DNA of 64,000 nucleotides from NCBI RefSeq assembly GCF_003073045.1, contig NC_037598.1, positions 361,501 to 425,500 on the forward strand, given 5' to 3'. The position numbers and the translations under genes are program-made. The notes below the pieces were generated by a model. The model made no database searches, had not been told where the DNA came from, and worked only from the letters and a program-made list of their open reading frames with translations. Shown here one piece after another: positions 23,086 through 33,085 of this stretch (its first letter is position 1; each line of letters opens with the position of its first letter). This stretch comes from Pomacea canaliculata (lineage: Eukaryota; Mollusca; Gastropoda; Architaenioglossa; Ampullariidae).

Positions 23086-24745
23086 CTATCCTCTATTGTG
23101 CAAGGCGACCACTAGAAGACCAATGAACATTGAGATGCTGCTTGGCAACCAGGTCATCGACAGTCGTGCGGCGTTGTTATTATTAGACGATACTGAAAAC
23201 ACAAATAAGATATAACAGAAATCTAGAGAATAAACGATATTTACGAAAACATTATGCTATTAATCAGTGTTGTCCATGGGAATGGGAATCCCATGGGAAA
23301 CGTCCCATGGGATGGGATGGGATGGGACAGCACACATTTGTATTTCCCAGGGTAGTCGATACTTGATATTGCAAAATAAATTTACTGTTATTTCATTCAT
23401 CAAGGATTTAAATCTTTCCTCTGAATCATCTATTGTATGTGAAGTAGCAGGAATTATAGAACAAAAGCCGAAAAGTGGTTTTCAGTGTTGTCCATAGGAT
23501 TGTTAATACCATGGGAATCCCATGGGAAACATCCCGTGGGATGGGACGGGATGGGACAGGCATAAATTGCCATGGGATGGGATGGGACGGGATAGAAAAA
23601 TATGTCCCATGGACAACCCTGCTATTAATTGTACTTTATTATGGGGTTATTACCTGTAGTATTTGTCGCTGATGAACTTGTTGCAGCTGTTGATGTACTT
23701 GGTGCAGCGGATGATGCAGTTGCTGCCGCTGTTGATGCAGTTGCTGCCGCTGTTGATGCAGTTGGTGCCGCTGTTGATGCAGTTGGTGCCGCTGTTGATG
23801 CAGTTGATGCCGCTGTTGATGCAGTTGATGCCACTGTTGATGCAGTTGATGCCACTGTTGATGCAGTTGATGCCACTGTTGATGCAGTTGATGCCACTGT
23901 TGATGCAGTTGCTGCCTCTGATGTAGGAGTCGATTCATTCATTGTTGTGGGTGTCTCGACTGTGGTTGCCTCGCTTGTTGAAGAGGAAGTTTGGACTAAG
24001 GTGACTGGTTTGCAAAAATACAGAGGTCAATAAAAGGTCATAGAGATCCTCAATATTAGTGTACAATAAGACTGTCACAAACCTCGTGTGTACATATGTA
24101 TACATTGTTGGAACGAGAAGGAAAAGTGGGGGTGGATGGCAAGTGTGGTGCGTGTGTGTTTGTGTGTGTGTTGGTGTGAGTTGGTGTGGGTTTGTAGGTG
24201 AGTGAGTAGAGCGAGTGTGTTTGTAACCGTCTCATGTCTTTGATGTAGCGAAACACTCAGGGGCTGCACTTGTCTCAATGGGGAAGAATAAAACTGAGAA
24301 GAAGGAGGGACTATGCTGCCTGCTGCGTGTACTTGATAGGGTTGGGAAAATATCTGACTGTTGTCTCCACTGCTGTGTTTTAAATCTTGACTCGTTAATT
24401 AAATTAATATTTTTTGCTGTAGTTTTCATCTACCCGTGCATGGCCTTAGAACTGAAAGTGACACAGCACAGTTTTAGCAATTAGATTTAGAAAATCACAA
24501 AATACACTTAAAAAAAAACAGGTGAACAAAAATGAGAAAACAGCAAACAATAAAAACTAAAACAAAAGCAAAAAGAACTATTTGCGAGGTATGTTAAGAA
24601 AACGAACATAAACCAAGTCTTGTTCTTGAAATCTTGAAACAAGCTTTATTTCTCTAATACAGTTTATTATTTTGTTATATTTTAATGTCTGACCTTGCAT
24701 GATGAGCAGAAGACCAAGAGAGCCAAACACGGCAACAGGATTCAT
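23086..24745 (-). CDS. Secreted mucin-like protein 1, Ala/Ser/Thr repeat, hydrophobic C-terminus
   Basis: The gene has three exons on the minus strand, 24,745-24,694, 24,004-23,654 and 23,192-23,086, for 169 residues. All junctions are phase 1 with GT-AG ends. Exon 1 is a 17-residue signal sequence (MNPVAVFGSLGLLLIMQ). Exon 2 starts VTLVQTSSSTSEATT and contains about ten 7-residue repeats of the type STVASTA from a 21-bp minisatellite. It is devoid of Cys and aromatic residues, as expected for an O-glycosylated stalk. Exon 3 gives NNNNAARLSMTW followed by LPSSISMFIGLLVVAL and HNRG, which is either a GPI-anchor signal or one membrane segment. A TATA box lies about 70 bases upstream. A 357-base hAT element interrupts intron 2. 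I do not recognise a named orthologue, and the secreted, heavily glycosylated role is inferred from composition. Confidence 0.75.
23265..23621. mobile_element. hAT-like non-autonomous element with perfect 8-bp target duplication
   Basis: The element is 357 bases long and begins CAGTGTTGTCCATGGGA. It ends TCCCATGGACAACCCTG, the near-complement of the start, and is flanked by ctattaat on both sides (23,257-23,264 and 23,622-23,629). The interior is a run of variants of CATGGGATGGGATGGGA, with a second terminal-like start near 23,485, suggesting a nested or duplicated structure. The tandem duplicate of this intron (around 23,003) has a single ctattaat and no element, giving an internal empty site. 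Confidence 0.88.
23715..23920. repeat. 21-bp coding minisatellite in mucin-like gene 1
   Basis: The tandem unit gatgcagttgatgccactgt plus one base (21 bp) has sequence drift along the array: gctgcc, ggtgcc and gatgcc variants are grouped in order. On the minus strand it encodes 7-residue Ser/Thr/Ala units. Because 21 is a multiple of three, every frame on both strands stays open, and the plus-strand frames here are shadows. Confidence 0.95.
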
Positions 24746-24812
24746 TCTTGCACTTGGATGTTAACTGAGCCGAGAAATGCAGGTGAACATAACGGTCTCT
24801 GGTCCGTCGGAC

Positions 24813-24819
24813 TTAAATA
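24813..24819 (-). promoter_or_regulatory. TATA box of mucin-like gene 1
   Basis: The motif TATTTAA on the minus strand sits in GTGCACTATTTAAGTCC, about 68 bases before the start codon. The paralogues at 37,985 and 39,226 have TATATAA at the same distance and share the flanking GTGCAC or GTTCAC. Confidence 0.75.
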
Positions 24820-27800
24820 GTGCACACCTTAGCAACGACACAAACATGGCCTGAAGACTAAAAAAATTTTTTTTTTATTTGCTTGTCTTAAAAATCTTTT
24901 TAAGCCCCAAAGATCCAGTTACCATTTCGTCATGTCTACAAACGCCACCCACTGTTTTGAGGTTTCCAGGTGAGGTTCCCAGGTGAGAGTTCGGGATGGG
25001 CTGTGTGTGGGGGGAGAGGGCAATGAACCTTTCAAAGTGCCATCGACAGTAAGTAGCTGCCAACTGCACAGTCACACTTTAGGTAATGGTAACCAAGGAG
25101 CCACTCAGACAACAAGGTTTACATTACAGCAGAGGTAAGATGAGGTCAAGTAATCACGATAATATCTTTGTTAAAACGATTGTCGTTGACGCCAATTAAT
25201 GTTTGTGTGTGTGTCTGTGTGTGTAATGTGTTTATGTGTGAATGCATGCATAGAACGATAGCAACTTTCTATATTTTAAAATGCTACGGAACGGAAATTA
25301 AAGCACAGAAGATGGATAACATTTTACTTCGGGCATTCGATGACAAAGGCTGAAGTGAATTTTATGTAGTTGTTCCCTTCATAAAATACAAAATACAAGC
25401 CACATACATCAGATGGTTCAATCAGTGACTGAACGTTGCACACATTTTGCCTTTCACCATTTTCATTTTCCATCTTGTTTTATTGCAGGTGTGTAGCTCT
25501 TTTTTAAGATCTTCTATTACAATTGTAATCAGTATGAACCATCGTCAAATGGCAACTTTTTAAAGTAACTTTTTAAGTAAGTAGTTTTCTTATGTTGTCT
25601 TTGGAGTATATGAGTAAAACGTCAACGCCTTTATCCTGTGAGGGATTAGCTCTAATGATCTGTAAAAAATGAGTTAGGACCACACAACAACAACAGCAAT
25701 AAACAATGTCATCACACAGTCCCGTCCCCCACACCAGACACTTAGACAATAACAGTGTAGACCGCATATAATGACAATTCATTTAGCTACGGGTATTGCA
25801 CGTGCGAACCAAAGGAAACCTCCCCTGTATTGGTAGTACATACAGCCGAGACATATCTACTTACATCCTTCTTTCATTGCCAGTAAGTCATAAGTCATAA
25901 ATAGTTTATTCAAGGGGCCATTGCCCTTTTTTAAAATAATAACATCAAAATAATACAATATTTCATACATCAGTACATGGTTACGAAAAGAAAAGAAAAA
26001 AAATACATTCATAATTGCTTATTTGCCTTCTATTGTACATTAAGTGTTAGTACTGGACAAAACGATAAGGTTAAAATAATTCACATGACATATTTTGCGT
26101 ATGTAAAATTGTGCTTCACTTAATCTTGTTAAATAAAAATAGTACTTCGTTACTTTTTAAATAGATTAACAAGAAATGCAGTATAAACTGATATATATAT
26201 ATACACTGAATATTCGAGTATGTCTTCCATTCATGTTTTTAAGTTATTTAAAGATCTTACATAATACAATTAGTCGACAACAGCTTGTCTCAACCTGTGA
26301 GGCTCCCCCACTAAGGGGGGTGCGACCTGCTGACAAGGGAGGGAGCGAGGGCGGTCAGTGTTTTAAAGTTTCTCATATCTCATATCGGTATTAGTGACAC
26401 TAGCTTGACTTGTAAAATTAAATTATACTAAGATCAAGTCTTCACTGAAATTACTAATTTGCTAAAATGAAACTATCAAAGTAAGAGACTTTTTTCACCT
26501 GCCAAGTCTCAGACCACCTAGCTGTCTCGGTCTCGGAAAGGGGGGGGGGGCAGGCGGCGGTGCATTCTGGTCGTCTGGAGGGCGTCACAAGTAAAAGGTG
26601 GACTGGAGGACACCAGGATTTGATGTCTGGTCTTCTTTGTCTCACAATAATCTTCGTTTTTTTCTGGCTTCGATTCTTTGCGAGTGATGGAACCCGTGAC
26701 CCCAAATACCCGTTCAAAACCTTCAATACTTCTCATGTTACCAGTGGTGAGGTCAGGGTGCAGACTAGTCACGAAAGTACTTTTGTCTTCTATTCACGCG
26801 AGTCTTTGTGATGTGCGTGTCGAAATGAATGTCTATGAATGTATTTGTGCATGCGTGAGTGTTTAGGACGCGATCATCTAAAAAAATAGATAAGAAAAAA
26901 ATAAAACCACAGACGACCGATGACCTTCTTGTGAGAAAGATTTGATTGTGAGATAGCTTTACACTTGAAAAAAAAAGCAGAATGTGAGCCGAGTAGAAGA
27001 GTTTTACTTGTGTTGTCTTCTTGGGGTACGAGAATAAGAGAGGATATTTTAGTTATGTTAAAGCAACTCTTGCTGAGAGATATACTGCATAAACCTTTAG
27101 TTTCAGAAAGTGACGAATCTGTATTTTTTCTGGAGACATAATAGATTATATCCTCAGTTGAAAATTGTGATTTTATTCTAAATGTTTACTCTCCGCTAAA
27201 ATCGAACAGCAATCCTGGCCTCTACATTTACATTCCAGGCTCGTCTGATTCTGTCATTTCTTCGGCCTAGTGACCATCTGAAAAACGTACCTCCGCTACA
27301 GAATAGAAGGAAAGAAGAAAGTCAGAGAGGATAAAAATACAAGTACATCTGGGCACCTGGGTACCCGGCATAATCGGCCCCACTACCCGAGGTACCGAGA
27401 GCTTTGTGACTTTGTTATACGGGACAGAAAGCTGAGAACAGAGAATACAACAATGGATAAATAACACAAAAGCATAATTCACAACCTACAACAATACTTT
27501 AATAATATTAAGTGGACGACGAGCTTGACTTGTTTGTCAACCTTTCAACTCGGGCAGCGGAGAACTTGGCAAGGGTTGGTCTTGGCAGACAGACAGCAGT
27601 CCACCTCTACACATCCGTGGGTTGAGCAACAGTTACTTTGCTGGAGCGATAACATTTTTTTCACTCCTCCGACTGTCGTGTGAGGAACAATGGCAGTTGA
27701 ATGTGCTTGTGGTCTGTGAGGGCCATGCAACAGTCTGTGGGCCTGCAAGTATCCTTGTGGGCTGTTTGTGTGTGTGCTTTGGTATCTATGGTGGGTCTGA

Positions 27801-29250
27801 AGAGTGTGAGTCATGTTCAGCCAATGTGGACGTGTCTGTGTATGTGATTGAAAAGGGTGTGGAAAAAGATGATACGAAAAATAGGTGTAGCGTGTATGTA
27901 CTTGTATTTGTATGTGGAGGACATTTACGAGGGTGTGTAAACCAACTATGCGATGAGTGGTGTCCACAAGTAGAAGTGTGTGAATGGAATTTTTGAATAA
28001 TCAGCGACCAAATTCCTCATCTTCTATCACTTGGTCAATAAATGAATTCTATTCTTCCCAATATGATATGATTTGTAGTTATCTTCGGTTTCGCCATGAT
28101 ACAGCCTTTGTTGATGGCGCGGTGTAAAATGTAAACAACCTGTCCACCTGTGGTTATCTAGAATATTATCAGTGATCCTGGAATGTTTCTAATTTGCCTT
28201 CTTATTGTCTTTCTTTGGCTACATAGATGATTGGCGTAAATGAATGTGTTATATATATATAACTATAGCTATAGCTACTAATCTCTCTCACACACACATA
28301 CACACGTACAAGCGCGCTTGCATACAGTCGCGTGCGTGAGTGTGTAAACTGGCGTGTCACACAGCCAGAGAACTCAGTCTTTATTGACATCTTGCCATTA
28401 CTGCCAATGTCTCAAGGTGAGCCTCGTTTCCTTACATTGACACACACACACATATATATATATACATACACACACTGGAGGTAGCATTGCATTGAATAAT
28501 GTGAAATGTCTCATATCACAGTTTTTTTTAACCCTTCTTACGCTGAGACACTTGAATAGAAATCAAACTCAATGCTTGGTATTGTTTACGTTTTAATATG
28601 TCATAAATTTTGAAAGAAGCTAGGACGGATAATATTGCACCGTGGGCAGTGAAGCAAGAGATTGATTTCATCCTCACAATCTGGGTTATTTGTATTGTAA
28701 GCATTCTGGTTGTAAATAAAGCGTTTCTTGAGTGTATTGATGTTGCTGACTCCCAACCGAAAACAAACCAAGGCATCCCTAAACATAATACATTTACATG
28801 TCAAGAGTATATTTCTGGAGTGAGGACATTTTTATACACATGATACAAATAGAAACGGTCACTGTGCCTCCTGCGAACAATTCATTCTTGCTGACCAACA
28901 ACAGATATTTTTTGTTTCATGGCTAGCAAAAACATTTGATGATTACTCACGCCCTGGTCTAACCATAGGTGGTTACAACCCAGCTCCAAGCATTAATCAT
29001 ATTTGTGTAATTCATTTCTTTTTCCCCTTGAGCATGCAGGCTCTACACAAGTATAAATGCTTGTTTGGGTAGACAATCTATGTTCATCAGTGTGAGGTGG
29101 AATCAAAAATACTAGTTCCGGTATTTGTTTTGTTGCTCATATCCGAGTAGCATTACATTAGAAAGGCGAACAATGTCTGCTTGTTTACTACGACTAGGCC
29201 ATAAATAACATGGTAAATTAAAAAGTAATGCTATTTATTTATTTCAACAG
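24820..29250. other. AT-rich intergenic DNA with a LINE 3' end
   Basis: At 25,884-26,020 on the minus strand there is a LINE-like 3' end: a GGGCAATGGCCCCTTGAATAA-type sequence followed by short repeats of ATGACTT. Positions 26,520-26,760 are GC-rich with a G10 run. A TG-rich stretch at 27,620-27,990 is open on both strands, but I cannot support either as a gene. Positions 28,250-28,470 hold CA and TA microsatellites. Nothing else is recognised. Confidence 0.5.
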
Positions 29251-29875
29251 ATATGGACACGACACAGGCTACGTTTTCAGCTGATGACCCCGAGTGTGCC
29301 ATATGTCTGGGCCCCTTCACGGAGCCCAAGATCATGTTTTGCGGTCACATCCTGTGCCGGGGTTGTCTTATCACCTGGGTAACAGCACAACGGCGGGAGG
29401 TATTCTGCCCCCTGTGTCGCAATGATGTTTTGGATATTCCGATCATCAACAAAACAGAGGATTTCATCTCGTTTGAAGTCGACTGTCTACCCACGGACCA
29501 CGTGATCATGGCGACCGCACGCGGCAAACATGACGTCACGCCAGACACGTGCTCGGGGTGCGAAGGTCTGCTGTGCAGGTGGCGCACCGCTCCTCACCCG
29601 CAATGTCCGGGACAAGATGTGCAGAACACTGAGGCAGACGCTCGAGCGGCCGTGAATGATCTGTCAGATAAAGTGGAGATGATGATAGAAGTGAGTAACA
29701 AGTTGCAGAAGCAAGTCAGGGGCAGGAGGCCGAGGCTGAGTTTCTGGTGGACATGAGCAAGATTGAGGGCGAGGTGCAGGACCGAACCCGGGATTCTGTC
29801 AGTTGGTTAAAGACTGAGACAGGAAAGCTCTGCTCTGTCCTCTTCTCGCACCAGCATCTCTTACAGCGGATGTGA
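29251..29875 (+). pseudogene. RING-finger, TRIM-like E3 ligase with frameshift
   Basis: An acceptor (TTTATTTCAACAG) precedes the exon, and the start codon is at 29,253. Residues 15-55 form a C3HC4 RING finger: C15, C18, C30, H32, C35, C38, C52 and C55. RING proteins of this kind are E3 ubiquitin ligases. A truncated cysteine motif (CSGCEG, around residue 99) looks like the beginning of a B-box that is otherwise missing. It is followed by a predicted helix (NTEADARAAVNDLSDKVEMM). The frame closes at 29,756. Near 29,715 a one-base shift would let the coiled coil continue (SQGQEAEAEFLVDMSKIEG) to a stop at 29,873. The lost B-box and the shift argue for a decayed TRIM-family copy, although a short RING-only protein of 167 residues remains possible. 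Confidence 0.7.
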
Positions 29876-32800
29876 AGCAGCCATCAGGTAGTGGCTACCA
29901 TGCTGATGAGGAAGCCCATGGAGGACAGGTTAGAATACTTGAGGTTTCTATTGGATGCCTTACACAAAAACTTTTTGAATGACTTAAAGCTTATGCGCGC
30001 ATCGCAGAGACATTAGTTTGCTGACATGTATGCAACCAAGATGGTATAACATTGTCTACCTTACTTCTATTTTATCTTTTTCATAGCATTTAATCATGTC
30101 TATATATGTTCGATGTCATTTATGTTTGCAACTAGCTAACACAGATTAGCAAATACGAAAGAACCTTATTTGTATGATTTTATTTATTTTCTTATTATTA
30201 TAGGTTTCATCAGTAACCTTTTCCTTTTGTACACTTTAAATGTATGGCCTAGTCAAACACCAAGTAAAAAAAAAGAAGGAAATCGGTTTAAACAAAAGGA
30301 AGAATATGGAGAAGAAATGTAGCACGATTGGAGGGAGAGAAAAGGGTGACAGATAAGATGCAATCAGTACATTTTAATCGCCTGCGACGTCTCTAATTAG
30401 TGCCCTCAAATGCTTAGGTGATTTAAAAAGGAAATTCACCCACAGTGTAGTATGTATAAGCAAATGATGTATGACAGTGAGGGTCGTATTAGTGATACAG
30501 TCATACTGTAGTTTTACAGTGAGATATAAAGTCATTGAACAGGACAGTGCTGTACATCTATTGTGGACGAATAGAACGATAGTAAACTGTTAATTAGTTG
30601 TACAACAGTACAACGATTAGCTTAAAGACAAGTTCGGCTTTTAGTTATAGTATCTTTGGTAGTCCATTGTTGGAACTTCCCTTAACTAAACAAGTTGGAC
30701 CTTATTTTCTGTCTCTACAGTCTATTCAGCTTTTTAAAGGGAAAGTAATCGAGAGAGGAACATTTCATAAAGAAGCCCGTGTTTTCTCCCTTATGTTTTT
30801 GTTTAAAGAATTAAAAGCTCAGACTCTACTGTGGTTACAACAATGTGCCACCCACCTCCGACATGCGCGTATTCAGGCGAATCCGCGCTTTGGGCTGGCT
30901 CCGTACGTAGCGTGACGAGCTGAGGTCGTAGGTCACGTAGTGTCACAAACCATTCGTCGAGAATCAATAGAAAACGTAGTGTGCTTGTTTATATGTCTGT
31001 GTCTATATATAAAATCTGTGTGTGTGTGAGAGAGAGAGAGATTGTGTGTATTAATTATATATATGTCTCTGTGTGCTTGCGTTCGTACGTGTGTGTTTGG
31101 GTGTGTGTGGAGGGTTGGTGGGGGGAACCTCACGATCTACTCCACACGTCCGAAGGGAACTGAGTGAGCTACCGAGGTTTGTGATTTTGTGTAAGAATAC
31201 TTAGATAACACTTGCTTGTGTTTATTTATCTACGTGTTTACATGTCAATGCGCAGCATAGGTAATTTATTCATTAGCTTGTAAAGTGTACCTCAGTATAT
31301 CTCAACCGCACCTTTTTCATTTAGTATAACAGTCATTTTATTTTGATATGCAAAGGTGTTGGATATTGTCAGATGAGCGAGAACGAGATACAGAAACATT
31401 CAACCGAATGGCAGTCGCCCACTCTACACGACATTTGTGGATTAGGAAAATATTTTTGACTCCATAGACAGGGAAACCGTCGGGGAATTGATGCAGCTCT
31501 ACGGATTTCCACCGAAGTTCATTGCCATCATCCAGCTGCTGTATGTGGAAAGAGTACAAACGTGGATTGTGATTTTGACTGCTTTCAATATATTGTGATT
31601 TTTTAGTGTCTTTAATATACTGACGAGTATAATATATTGGGAAAAAAGAGATTAAGAGAGGAAGAAAGAGAAAGAAAGGAAGGTAGGGAATATATCCAGA
31701 CTGTAAATAGTCCAGCTGTAAGAAAGTTTCTTGTGAGGTATTATACCTGTTATGTCAGTAACTATAATGTCAGTAACTATACATTTGTGACATAAACGTG
31801 TTTGTCTTATGTGCAGCACTTTTTCTGCTTTATTTTGTGTTTATAAGAAAAACATGCATGACCAGTTTGTGTAAAATGCTTTTCAGAAGTATCTCGGTGC
31901 AAACAACAAAAAATGTTAGAACGGCATAATAAATCCCTTTGACTCTGTAAATGATATTTATCGACACAAACACTTTTGATCAAGCTATAAAAAGCTGTTT
32001 CGTCTTTATTTTTTTGCATGAAGAATATTTGAGCCTTTTGTAGACAATAGAGTAAAACAGATTACAAAAAGTCACCTGATTGATCAAATTTCACATAAAA
32101 AAGAATAAAAGGACGTTTCCAAAACTCAGAAAACATCAACGGTCCTTTTCTTCTTTCTTAAGGAAACACAATCCCCAAGATTTAACTTGGTTCATATTGA
32201 GATGCTCCAAGTGAAGTATAGTAGAGAGCGAGAGAGGTGGAGAGAGACGCTGACTTCGCAATGCTGATGGCGAGAGAGAAAGAAATTGTCAACTACAACA
32301 GCAAGGAAAGAAATATTGTCTCTATGGTCAATGAGCGGTTACTTCTACAAGCTATACAACCCTTAAAAAGACAAAAAATAATTAAAAATTGTAACAAATA
32401 TATTCAAACAAGTTCTTTGTTCAAACTACCTTACTTTTCATAGATACAGTTGTTTCCCACATCTCTTAATCGCGGCACAAAAAATCAAGTCCTATATTTG
32501 GGGAATACAGAATTTAAACTAAAATATGGGATTTTAGAACTACAATAACAGTATTTAGTACAGAGGTTCATAATCTAAACTTAAAATCAATGCGCAGGGA
32601 CTTTATGGAAGGTCTTCTCCGTTGAGGAAGGCAGCGACACCTGTCAGGGCAAAAAAAAATACGTTTCTTTGTCATAAGATGTATTTTGCTGCTTTTCTTA
32701 AAAATAATAATTTATGAAGAAAAGTTTTCTTGCTTACAAAAAACTAGTTTCATTACATTGAAAAGCGCAGAAACATAAACGCACCTCCCGCCACACAGAC

Positions 32801-32900
32801 AGACGGACACACATGCAGTGCTTCTCAGTTAGCTGACTGGCAAACTCATAAACACGCTACATATTCTAACTGCTAAATACTTATCAACACAAAAATACCT
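29876..32900. other. Intergenic DNA with a reverse-transcriptase scrap and a repeat
   Basis: Positions 31,431-31,552 (plus strand) encode a degenerate RT segment ending FDSIDRETVGELMQLYGFPP. It resembles the element at 53,230 and has an in-frame stop just before it. Positions 30,998-31,110 hold TG/AG microsatellites. Positions 32,050-32,225 are a third copy of the repeat seen at 22,012 and 22,470, that is, the 3' flank of the mucin-like genes. No gene is supported. Confidence 0.55.
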
Positions 32901-32913
32901 ACATACATTACAA

Positions 32914-33006
32914 TTATACTGTGTTGCGCAAGTTGGCCACCAGAACAGTCAACACTGAGATGCTGCATTGGAGACACCAGGTCACCGACAGACGTAAAGG
33001 ATAACT
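32914..33006 (-). pseudogene. Duplicate terminal exon of mucin-like gene 2 (no in-phase acceptor)
   Basis: This segment is a close copy of the exon at 33,086-33,177 and encodes LRLSVTWCLQCSISVLTVLV to the same stop. An AG in the right phase is missing at its left edge, so it is probably not used. The same arrangement of two successive last exons occurs in mucin-like gene 1. Confidence 0.6.
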
Positions 33007-33085
33007 GGGAAATTTATATACACTACGCTAGATATTGTTACTTTTACATACTTATTAACACAGAAAATGCACACATACATTACAA

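Noticed and set aside
23715..23920. CRISPR-like array
   Set aside because: The units are contiguous with no spacers and are coding. This is a eukaryotic minisatellite.
23629..24033. Plus-strand frames of Ala/Val/Asp or Leu/Met repeats opposite mucin-like gene 1
   Set aside because: A 21-bp repeat leaves every frame open. Only the minus-strand frame joins in phase with a signal exon, a TATA box and a last exon. The same applies to 36,650-37,141.
27545..27996. Overlapping long frames on both strands (140 and 124 codons)
   Set aside because: They are TG/CA-biased, low in complexity and have no splice context or recognisable domain. They cannot be told apart as coding.
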